This document shows positions 49,807 to 58,061 of a stretch of DNA of 64,000 nucleotides, one piece after another. The notes under the pieces were generated by a model that ran no database searches, had not been told where the DNA came from, and saw only the letters and a program-made list of their open reading frames with translations. Position 1 is the stretch's first letter. Each line of letters begins with the position of its first letter. Source of the stretch: JAICKN01 sp036489565 (GTDB lineage Bacteria > Acidobacteriota > Terriglobia > Terriglobales > Acidobacteriaceae); contig DASXFN010000083.1 in assembly GCA_036489565.1 (NCBI GenBank), forward strand, positions 8,120 to 72,119. Reading direction: 5' to 3'. The position numbers and the translations under genes were made by a program.

Positions 49807-51146
49807 CCTCAAAGCTGAACGAAACTCACGACCCGCAGGCGAAATCATGGGTAAAATCGGCGAACGATGACGGCACTCCGTTCCCCATCCAGAACCTGCC
49901 CTTCGGGGTATATCGCGCTGCAAATGATCGTCTTGCTGAAGGTCGTCCTGCTGAAAATCGTCTTCGAATCGGCGTGGCTATTGGAGATAGCGTCCTCGAC
50001 CTCCGCGCAGCGATTGAAGCGAAGCTGCTGGATCCTGTTTCCAACGAAATTCGCGCGGCTTGCCAATCCCCGTCACTCAACGATCTGATGTCTCTCTCGC
50101 CCGAACATTGGTCTGAGCTACGCCGTTGTTTATTCCGCCTTCTGCACGAATCCGCTTCGCCTGCTCAACGGCGTGGGGCTGAGGTGTTCCTCGTTCCGCA
50201 AAACGCAGTAACCATGGAACTCCCTTGCCGGATCGGAGACTACACGGATTTCTATGCCGGTATCTTCCATGCACAGAATGTCGGGAGCCTGTTTCGCCCT
50301 CAAAATCCGCTGTTGCCGAACTATAAGTGGATACCGATCGCCTACCACGGGCGGTCATCGTCAATCGTCATAAGCGGCACGCCTATACCGCGCCCAAGCG
50401 GGCAGACAAAGTCCGAAGATTCCGTCAGTCCGGTATTTGGTCCCAGCAAACGGCTTGATTATGAACTCGAGCTTGGATTTTTTATGGGACGAGAAAGCGC
50501 GCTTGGCGAACCGATTCCCATAGATCGCGCTGAGGAATATATTTTTGGCGCGTGCCTGTTGAATGACTGGTCCGCCCGCGATATTCAGGCTTGGGAGTAC
50601 CAGCCATTGGGGCCTTTTCTCGCCAAGAATTTTGCGACCACAATTTCCCCGTGGATCGTCACGATGGAGGCTTTAGCTCCATTTCGCTGTCCCGCATTCA
50701 CCCGGCCCAAGGACGATCCACAGCCTTTGCCGTACCTGCGTTCCTCCAGTGATCAAGAAAATGGGGGAATTGATATCTCTCTCGAAATTGCGCTATCAAC
50801 CGATCAAATGCGAACGGCTGGCGCGGGGCCATTCACGGTATGTGAGACTTCGTCGAAAAACCTCTACTGGACTGCCGCACAATGCTTAGCCCACCATACA
50901 AGCAACGGCTGCAACCTCAGACCCGGCGATCTCTTCGGTAGCGGAACCATCTCAGGCGAAACCAAAGGCGAAGCCGGCTCCCTGCTGGAATTGACTCGAC
51001 AAGGCCATGCTCCCCTTGTAATGCCGAACGGGCAACAGCGTACCTTTCTGGAGCAGGGCGACGAAGTCATCATGCGCGGCTGGTGCCGCTCGAAGGGCTC
51101 CAAGCCCATCGGCTTTGGAGAATGCCGCGGCCGGATCACCGGTTAG
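49803..51146 (+). CDS. fahA: fumarylacetoacetase
   Basis: A 447-residue hydrolase cleaving fumarylacetoacetate to fumarate and acetoacetate. The N-terminal SWVKSANDDGTPFPIQNLPFGVY, YTDFYAGIFHAQNVG, LPNYKWIPIAYHGRSSS, DYELELGFFMG, LLNDWSARDIQAWEYQPLGPFLAKNFATT in parts, and GSGTISGETKGEAGSLLEL are all family signatures. ATG 49803 overlaps the preceding stop, ensuring coupling; the open frame upstream inside the previous gene is not part of this protein. Confidence 0.96.
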   Translation: MTSKLNETHDPQAKSWVKSANDDGTPFPIQNLPFGVYRAANDRLAEGRPAENRLRIGVAIGDSVLDLRAAIEAKLLDPVSNEIRAACQSPSLNDLMSLSPEHWSELRRCLFRLLHESASPAQRRGAEVFLVPQNAVTMELPCRIGDYTDFYAGIFHAQNVGSLFRPQNPLLPNYKWIPIAYHGRSSSIVISGTPIPRPSGQTKSEDSVSPVFGPSKRLDYELELGFFMGRESALGEPIPIDRAEEYIFGACLLNDWSARDIQAWEYQPLGPFLAKNFATTISPWIVTMEALAPFRCPAFTRPKDDPQPLPYLRSSSDQENGGIDISLEIALSTDQMRTAGAGPFTVCETSSKNLYWTAAQCLAHHTSNGCNLRPGDLFGSGTISGETKGEAGSLLELTRQGHAPLVMPNGQQRTFLEQGDEVIMRGWCRSKGSKPIGFGECRGRITG

Positions 51147-51244
51147 AGCGTGGCCAACGTCGAGCTTCTAGCGGCCGGCGAAGCAGCATAGCTGCACTGC
51201 GCTCACCGATTGCGTTCGAAAAGGCTTTCCAGCGCATGCTTCAT

Positions 51245-52480
51245 TCAATTTATAAATCCAGGTGGGCGAGAACGACGCGGATCCTCGGGAGGAAGTTGAT
51301 AAGGTTCTAACAGGGCGGTAAATTTCTCCAGCATAGAACGCAAGGTTGGGATATCCGGCGATCCCCCGCGCAGGAGTTCCACTTGCCTGGTCGGTAAATT
51401 GTGCATCGGAATCAATTGAGCCGCTTCCAGAAGGTTGGCCGATATCTCCGCCAAGTCCAGACCGGAGTTCCAGTCTGCATTAGGATCACTTAGCCATTTT
51501 TTATTCTTCGCCACTGCTTCTGTAACGTGGTTTTCGCGGTCGGGAACCTCTTCCACAACATTTTTTCCGCGATTGCGAAAGAAGCCAAGAATGGCGGCTG
51601 GAATCGCGGGATCGCGCACGGTGCCGTCCGGATAAAAAACGCCATGTACTGTTCCCCAATGCCGGGTAATCATTAACTCCCAGATGTACCAGCCAACGTG
51701 GGCTTGCATGTACTCCTGCAGCGTAATGTCATACGGATTTGCGCGGGCAATACATCCGATTTCGGTGTTAATCAAAGGCTTTCCCACCTTATCTGCGTAG
51801 GCTTTTGCCGTTTCGATGTTGGCGCGAATCTTTGCACGAGTAGGACTGTAATCGTGGAATGAGAGCACATCCACGGCATCGCCCATTTCGATCATGTTTT
51901 CCGCAAATGTTGCGCCAATGGTGACCGGCGTCACCGGATCGAGTTCATGAAACATATGGGCCATATAAACGGCATGTTCCATGTGCAACCGATTTTCAGG
52001 GGTGGGAGGCAGCTTACAGCATTCAGGTTCGTTCTCTACGTCCCAGATTTCAAGGCCGGGCTCTTTCCCAATGGTCGCTATAAGGTCGGCGACAAACGCC
52101 CGCGAGTTAGGCCATGCCGTTTTGTCCTTCCATTCTCCGAACTTGTACTGGATTGTGGGCATGACACTGATGCCGCGTGCATGGGCGGCACGCACGAAGT
52201 GGAGAAGATTTTTGTGCAATCCTTCCCTATCTCGTTCCCAAGCCGCATAAGGTACGAAGATCCGAACCTGATTCAGTTGAAGCCTCTTTGCGTAATCCAG
52301 ATCACGTTCGGTAATTGTCGGGTCGTATTGCAACCAGTGTTCAACGTGTCCGATTGTTTCGGCAGACTGATAATTGAATCCTCGGACATTACTCAGGTCT
52401 TTCGGGATTCGACGCTGTGCGGCCACGGGCAGAATGAGAACGGCAATAAGTAACCCAATTACACAAAAAGAAGTTCGCAT
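51245..52480 (-). CDS. secreted GH5-like glycoside hydrolase
   Basis: A 411-residue exported TIM-barrel hydrolase. The signal peptide (VIGLLIAVLILPVAAQ) is followed by VRGFNYQ, NQVRIFVPYAAW, the acid/base motif WDVENEPE (Asn150-Glu151) and nucleophile INTEIG (Glu239), the clan GH-A pattern. About 100 C-terminal residues after the barrel have no named domain. The substrate (beta-glucan or beta-mannan) is unclear. ATG 52480 has GGAG five bases upstream; in-frame extension would run through the tRNA-Pro gene. Confidence 0.85.
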   Translation of the reverse strand: MRTSFCVIGLLIAVLILPVAAQRRIPKDLSNVRGFNYQSAETIGHVEHWLQYDPTITERDLDYAKRLQLNQVRIFVPYAAWERDREGLHKNLLHFVRAAHARGISVMPTIQYKFGEWKDKTAWPNSRAFVADLIATIGKEPGLEIWDVENEPECCKLPPTPENRLHMEHAVYMAHMFHELDPVTPVTIGATFAENMIEMGDAVDVLSFHDYSPTRAKIRANIETAKAYADKVGKPLINTEIGCIARANPYDITLQEYMQAHVGWYIWELMITRHWGTVHGVFYPDGTVRDPAIPAAILGFFRNRGKNVVEEVPDRENHVTEAVAKNKKWLSDPNADWNSGLDLAEISANLLEAAQLIPMHNLPTRQVELLRGGSPDIPTLRSMLEKFTALLEPYQLPPEDPRRSRPPGFIN

Positions 52481-52643
52481 AAATTCTCCGGCAAAGTTGC
52501 AAGACGTGGGTGGGGCTGATGGATTCAACGTATTCTCATCATAGTGCCTTACAGCGATAGACAGCGTTAGTATGTCCGATGGGAGGGCGCAGTACTGACG
52601 AATGGAGTGGACTCGGGAAAAATGCTTATCCACTTGGAAAGAT

Positions 52644-52720
<77 letters not shown>

Positions 52721-52832
52721 ACTATTGCGCGACTGGCAAATGTGACCTGCTAGAAATGAGGCCACAGGCAGTAACGACCTTGATTATAACATCCTGTTTT
52801 CTCGCCATTCTTCGTGTTCTACTCTCTAGCTA

Positions 52833-53987
52833 GTGCTCGCTTTCACGGCCAAATCGCTTTACACGCCTCTCGAACACATTGAGCGCCCTTTACTTCTGGT
52901 TGACGGGCGTCGCATCGTCGAGATTGCCTCCCGGTCCGCAAAAGCTCTACCACCCAACACGCCTCTGACTGATTATGGTGACGACGCTGTGCTGGTTCCT
53001 GGCTTTTTGGATATCCATATTCATGGGGGCGGTGGCCGCGATGTCATGGAATCGGATGCGTCCTCTTTATCCATTATTCAGAAGACGCTTGCGCGGCATG
53101 GCGTCACCAGTTACCTGCCCACAACGGTGACTGCTCCCATGGAAACTACGCTAACTTCTTTGGATCGTCTGGCGGCGGCGATTGAAAAATTTGCGGTCAA
53201 TGGAACGGCGGGAGCGCAACCGCTCGGCATTCATCTCGAAGGGCCGTTTTTAAGTCACGTTCGCCGTGGCGTACATCCTCCTTCGGATTTGCTCAAACCC
53301 ACGGTGAAAATCTTCAATCAATTATGGGAGGCCTCGCGCGGCCACATTCGGATTATCACAATTGCCCCGGAACTCGACGGCGCACTCGAAGTCATTGTCG
53401 AAGCGACAAAGCGAGGTGTATGCGTGAGTATGGGACACTCCGATGCGAATCTTACCGAGGCACGCGCCGGATTCACCGCTGGAGCGCGTCACGTCACGCA
53501 TGTGTTTAATGCCATGCGTCCGCTCGAGCACCGCGATCCAGGAATTCTCGGCGAAGCGCTTACCAATTCCCGCCTGACTGCGGAAGTCATTGCCGATGGC
53601 ATTCATCTTGATCCGGTAATCGTCCAACTGGTTTTCCAGACTAAAGGATTGGACGGCGTGGTGCTCATCACCGACGCCACTGCGGGGACGGATATGCCCG
53701 ATGGCCGCTATCGCCTGGGGACTTTTGAATTTGAAGTGAAAGATGGAAAGTGTTTATCAGACGGCAAGCTGGCGGGCAGCATTCTGACCATGGATCGCGC
53801 AGTCCGCAATGCCATGCAGTTCGCCGGCCTCGATCTGCAACAAGCCTTGCGGGCGGCGACGCTGAATCCGGCGAAAGTTGCTGGATTGGATCGCGGAGTT
53901 CTCAAACCCGGCGCACAGGCTGATTTTCTCGTGATGAATCGGGCAGGAGAAATTCAGAAGACAGTTCTTCGCGGCGTGGAAATCTAG
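52833..53987 (+). CDS. nagA: N-acetylglucosamine-6-phosphate deacetylase
   Basis: A 384-residue amidohydrolase removing acetate from GlcNAc-6-phosphate in amino-sugar and cell wall recycling. Motifs: VPGFLDIHIHGGGGRDVME, LGIHLEGPFLSHVRRGVHPP, VSMGHSDANLTEARAGF, HVTHVFNAMRPLEHRDPG and ITDATAGTDMPDGRYRLG. Full length. Start is GTG 52833; no in-frame ATG precedes the conserved region. nagB and a phosphotransferase system are not nearby. Confidence 0.95.
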   Translation: MLAFTAKSLYTPLEHIERPLLLVDGRRIVEIASRSAKALPPNTPLTDYGDDAVLVPGFLDIHIHGGGGRDVMESDASSLSIIQKTLARHGVTSYLPTTVTAPMETTLTSLDRLAAAIEKFAVNGTAGAQPLGIHLEGPFLSHVRRGVHPPSDLLKPTVKIFNQLWEASRGHIRIITIAPELDGALEVIVEATKRGVCVSMGHSDANLTEARAGFTAGARHVTHVFNAMRPLEHRDPGILGEALTNSRLTAEVIADGIHLDPVIVQLVFQTKGLDGVVLITDATAGTDMPDGRYRLGTFEFEVKDGKCLSDGKLAGSILTMDRAVRNAMQFAGLDLQQALRAATLNPAKVAGLDRGVLKPGAQADFLVMNRAGEIQKTVLRGVEI

Positions 53988-54047
53988 GACAAGGATTTGT
54001 GGAGTGTTGCGCCGCGTGGGCTAGCTCTATAAATCATGCCAACCGCG

Positions 54048-54440
54048 CTAATTCGGTTTGCGGCTCTTGGATTCCGCCAGAAAACGCACAATCGTTGCAT
54101 CGCTGGCGTGCTTGAATTTTTCAATCAGGCTGGCTTCCGCTTTCAGAACAAAATCGTCCGCCGGTCTCTGCCGCATGGTCTGGCGCAACCGGTCGGCATC
54201 ATCCGAATCATTGGTCATGATCTGCACATAGAACCATAAAAAGTGCCGCATCTGGTCGAGCGCGGAACGCAGCACCTGGATGGATTCCATCTCCGGCAGT
54301 TGACTCAACGCTTCCATTAATTCCGGATCGCCGGGCGCTTCCATGGCGGCGCAGTTCAACTCGCGCTGAATCACGCGCAAATCTTCGGTCACGCGCAGGA
54401 TGCGGATATGAATGTCGTCGAGATATTCTTCAGTGCTCAT
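54048..54440 (-). CDS. hypothetical helical protein
   Basis: A 130-residue, largely alpha-helical, acidic soluble protein (STEEYLDDIHIRILRVTEDL, MESIQVLRSALDQMRHFLWFYVQIM). No family is recognised. ATG 54440 is preferred to an earlier in-frame start because it begins the conserved-looking STEEYLDDIHIR stretch. It faces nagA convergently with a 60-bp gap and has no functional context. Confidence 0.6.
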   Translation of the reverse strand: MSTEEYLDDIHIRILRVTEDLRVIQRELNCAAMEAPGDPELMEALSQLPEMESIQVLRSALDQMRHFLWFYVQIMTNDSDDADRLRQTMRQRPADDFVLKAEASLIEKFKHASDATIVRFLAESKSRKPN

Positions 54441-54669
54441 GGCCCGCCTTTCCGGACATCTCAACATCTCATCGGCAAGGCTTTCGCGGCCAGATGTCCC
54501 ATGACCATGAGCTTTGGTAAGCCTAATGATTACCTTGGTATGAAAAGAAAAATGCTTGGCGGACGAGCGCTTTTGCGGACAGATCGAGACTGCGAAAGGA
54601 CCCTGAAAACTGTTTGCGGATATTACTGGTCAGGTGCCGAATTCATCGGCCAAACGCCGGGTTTTCGAC

Positions 54670-55971
54670 CTATTTGGCGCGCACGCGCAGAAATACAACT
54701 AACCCGAGGGGATGGGTGCCATAGGTTGGCTGGAGCGCTTCAGGCACACCATACCAGGTAATTTGCCCGCCGATGGCGGTCGCGAGATGCGGAATATTTC
54801 CTACCTCACGATCGTATCCAACTGTGTAGGCTTGCACCCGCGTAAAGTATTTTTCAGTGAAGCCCGGCGGTTCCGGATTGTCTCCCAGCAGAAGTTCATT
54901 GGTGCGGTCCACATTTTCAATGCGAGTCCACGCATAGTTTCTGCTCATGAAATTCAGGGTTGATTCCAACAGGTAGCCGTTGCCCACGTTGCCATTCAGA
55001 AGGCTGCGATTGCGGCCCCACAAAAGCATGGAGTTCCAATTGCCAGCATAAATTGGGCGGTTGTACATGACCGATGCGGTCATGCGATGCAAGTCTTCTT
55101 CAGGAGCAAGAGCCTCAGGGCCCTGAATCTGGGCAAAAGAATATTGCGCGCTCCAATCTCGCGCGGGGTTTACGGTCAGGCGCGTGGACCAGGAATCAAT
55201 TGCGCCGGAGTTGATGTTCCAGCGATTTTCATCCGGCTCGCGGCCATGAAAGCCTGAACCCTCTATCCTGAAATCACGATATGTGAGGCCCGCGGTGATC
55301 ACGTCCGCGGCGATATGCGTGGAGTCTTCGAGGTGATGGCCCAGTGGCGCAATGGGATCTTCCGAAGCTGATGCGCGATGGGGATAAGCGATGGGCCCCA
55401 TCGCGGGATCGCCCATGGGGGCTGCGTAAAATGAAAGCAGCGTATCCTTGCCGACTTTGTAATCGTAAAGAGCGGCCAACTCCATAAAAAAGTCGTGGGG
55501 ATGTTGACCGTCCACAATGGGCTTGCCGAACGCAGTCTCTCCCTGCTGGAAAAGTTCCGGATAGCGCCTCTCCGTGACCGTGGCCGGTTCAAGACTAAGC
55601 ATCGTGCGCAAGGTGAGAGTTCCATTGCCAAATCTGCGCTGGGCCATGGGCATAAACCAATTCGTAGAAAAGAGCTTGTCGCCGCCACGCGGGCCGCTCT
55701 GCTGGATTTCACTAACGAAGGCTTCGCCATGAAACATCAGCATCCATTTGTCGTCCATTGTCATGATCATGGGCGCTGGCGTGGAGTTAGGTTCCGCATC
55801 GGTTCCCGAGGTCGAGTGCTGCTCGATAGCGTCGAGGAATGTCTGGGGCTTCATTTCCATGTGGTGATGGCTGGGCATAGCAGTCGGGTCGGAGTGGTTG
55901 CCCATCTGCGAGTCTTGCGCGAAGGCGAAGCAGGAGAGCAGCAAAACAAATGGAAGCAGTTGTATTCTCAT
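54670..55971 (-). CDS. exported beta-barrel-like protein with His/Met-rich N-terminus
   Basis: A 433-residue exported protein. After the signal peptide (LLPFVLLLSCFAFAQ) comes a His/Met-rich stretch (SHHHMEMKPQ), then repeated amphipathic strands ending in short turns (GNGTLTLRTMLSLEPATV, DWSAQYSFAQIQG, YAWTRIENVDRTNELLLG), as in outer-membrane beta-barrels. The C-terminus LGLVVFLRVRAK is compatible with membrane insertion. The gene overlaps the sodium/solute symporter gene by four bases, so the two are coupled. A metal or small-molecule uptake role is possible but not shown. Confidence 0.65.
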   Translation of the reverse strand: MRIQLLPFVLLLSCFAFAQDSQMGNHSDPTAMPSHHHMEMKPQTFLDAIEQHSTSGTDAEPNSTPAPMIMTMDDKWMLMFHGEAFVSEIQQSGPRGGDKLFSTNWFMPMAQRRFGNGTLTLRTMLSLEPATVTERRYPELFQQGETAFGKPIVDGQHPHDFFMELAALYDYKVGKDTLLSFYAAPMGDPAMGPIAYPHRASASEDPIAPLGHHLEDSTHIAADVITAGLTYRDFRIEGSGFHGREPDENRWNINSGAIDSWSTRLTVNPARDWSAQYSFAQIQGPEALAPEEDLHRMTASVMYNRPIYAGNWNSMLLWGRNRSLLNGNVGNGYLLESTLNFMSRNYAWTRIENVDRTNELLLGDNPEPPGFTEKYFTRVQAYTVGYDREVGNIPHLATAIGGQITWYGVPEALQPTYGTHPLGLVVFLRVRAK

Positions 55972-57902
55972 TGCAACGTCGATTGCTTGATTCCAGATAC
56001 CGTTCCAGAATAAGTCTGCCAGCCGCGCCGGGAAAGGTCCCAGAAAATCAGATAGCCAGCAATGCCCGCCGCTACCAGCAATGTGATTCCCCAGAACCAC
56101 TGCTCGAACACCAACTTGCCGATACCGAAGAGGCATCCGTAAACCAGGATGCAACCCATGGCCCAGTCGAAGGTGTTGCTGGCGACGTCGCGAACTTCAG
56201 GAAGCTCAGGAACCAGGCGGGCAATCGGACGCCATCCATATACGGTTGGATGAACACGGCGATAAAACGACGTTAGCGTTTGCTCGGATTCAGGTTTGGT
56301 AATAAATGTGGCGATGATCCACACGATGGTCGTGACCGCTCCGGTAATAATCGCGGATTTCGCATAAACCACCGCATCGTTGCCCACAAACTTTACGTGA
56401 GTAAGCCCCACCGCCATGGCGGCGGCGGCAATCATCGCGCTGATCTCGCTCCAGGCATTAATCCGCCACCAATACCAGCGCAGGATGTAAACCGCGCCGG
56501 TGCCGAAGCCGACATTCAAAACCAAATCCCAACCTTGCTTAATGGATGTCAGTTGCATGGCGGTATAGCCGGTGCCGAGCACGAGCAGCACGGTGAATAT
56601 GCGGCTGATGAACACGTAATGCTTTTCCGTGGAGTTCCGCACGAAGAACCGTTTGTACAGATCATTCACCAGGTAAGAGCATCCCCAATTCAGCTGTGTG
56701 CCAACCGTGGACATGTATGCCGCGAGGAACGCCGCGACCATAAGACCGCGCAGCGCCGGAGGCAGATAGTCGCGCAGGACCATCACGTATCCCTGCTCAG
56801 GATTTTGGGCGAAGGCCATGCTGGGATGGAGCCCGCCATTGGGTGAGTACACGACGATCGCAACCAGCGCGGTGACGATCCATGGCCACGGACGCAGCGC
56901 ATAATGGGCGACGTTGAACCATAGTGTGGCGCCCAAGGAATTCTTTTCGTCCTTGGCGCTGAACATGCGCTGTGCGACATACCCGCCGCCGCCCGGTTCC
57001 GCTCCCGGATACCAGGCCAGCCACCACTGCATGGCTAAGTACACGATGAAAGTGAGTAGAGGCAAAGTCCAGAGAGCGTCAGAAGAAAGCCCGAGGTGGA
57101 AATTCGGCAGGAAGGCGACCGGGTCGGCGGTGGCGACGCCGGTCCGGCGCACATTGTTCTCAATCATGCGCAGATGCATTTGCAACGCGCCCATGCCGCC
57201 GATTTTTGCGACTGCCACCCACGCCAATACGATAATCATCGCCATCTTCAGGATGAACTGGAACAGGTCCGTGACCAGCACGCCCCAAAGTCCACCGATG
57301 AATGTGTAAATTCCGGTGAAAGGAATTAGAACGAGAATGCAAATCAGCAACGATGTGTAATGCGGATTGCCCAGCGTGTACTGGAACAAATGACCAGCGA
57401 CCGAGAACTGTACAACGCGGCCCGCGGCAATGGCCGGGCCGAGCAGAACGGTAATGATGTTGATCATCGCCTGCGTCACCCATCCCAGGATGAAGCAGTT
57501 CATGAACAGTCCCAGGTAAATCGCCTTGAATCCACGCAGAAACGCCGCCGGATTTCCTCCGTAGCGAATTTCCACGAACTGCACGTCAGTAAGAATTTCC
57601 GCGCGGCGCCAGTAGCGGGCGAAGAAGAACACCGTCAACATGCCGCCAAAACAAAAGCCCCACCAAATCCAATTTCCCGCGATGCCCTGCTTCGCCACCA
57701 GCCCGCAAACCAGAAGAGGAGTATCGGCGGCAAAGGTCGTGGCGACCATGGATGTGCCCGCCAGCCACCAGGAAACTTCGCGCCCTGAGATAAAAAATTC
57801 CGCGGTATTGCCGCTGGCCCGGCGGCGGTAATAGAGGCCGATCAGCAGATTGATGAGCAGGTAGCCGACAATCACGATCCAATCAACGAAAGTTAGCGGC
57901 AT
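55968..57902 (-). CDS. sodium/solute symporter (SSS family)
   Basis: A 644-residue inner-membrane symporter with about 13-15 helices. The LeuT-like core is shown by EFFISGREVSWWLAGTSMVATTFAADTP, IAGNWIWWGFCFGG, VQFVEIRYGG, FTGIYTFIGGLWGVLVTDLFQF and FLAAYMSTVGTQLNWGCSYLVNDLY. The family takes up sugars, amino acids or organic ions with sodium. The substrate is not readable. Transcribed before the coupled outer-membrane-like gene. Confidence 0.9.
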   Translation of the reverse strand: MPLTFVDWIVIVGYLLINLLIGLYYRRRASGNTAEFFISGREVSWWLAGTSMVATTFAADTPLLVCGLVAKQGIAGNWIWWGFCFGGMLTVFFFARYWRRAEILTDVQFVEIRYGGNPAAFLRGFKAIYLGLFMNCFILGWVTQAMINIITVLLGPAIAAGRVVQFSVAGHLFQYTLGNPHYTSLLICILVLIPFTGIYTFIGGLWGVLVTDLFQFILKMAMIIVLAWVAVAKIGGMGALQMHLRMIENNVRRTGVATADPVAFLPNFHLGLSSDALWTLPLLTFIVYLAMQWWLAWYPGAEPGGGGYVAQRMFSAKDEKNSLGATLWFNVAHYALRPWPWIVTALVAIVVYSPNGGLHPSMAFAQNPEQGYVMVLRDYLPPALRGLMVAAFLAAYMSTVGTQLNWGCSYLVNDLYKRFFVRNSTEKHYVFISRIFTVLLVLGTGYTAMQLTSIKQGWDLVLNVGFGTGAVYILRWYWWRINAWSEISAMIAAAAMAVGLTHVKFVGNDAVVYAKSAIITGAVTTIVWIIATFITKPESEQTLTSFYRRVHPTVYGWRPIARLVPELPEVRDVASNTFDWAMGCILVYGCLFGIGKLVFEQWFWGITLLVAAGIAGYLIFWDLSRRGWQTYSGTVSGIKQSTLQ

Positions 57903-58061
57903 GCACGCTCCGGTTCGCGGAAATCGAACTTAGCGAAACTAACAGAATGGCAGCGCGGATTCCAGAAGATCGGATTAGTGGCCGGCCGCCGCGTTTTCTG
58001 CTTTGTTGACGCAATTTCGAATGCATCATAGAATTTCCAGACTTACCTGAAGTGATTCCCC

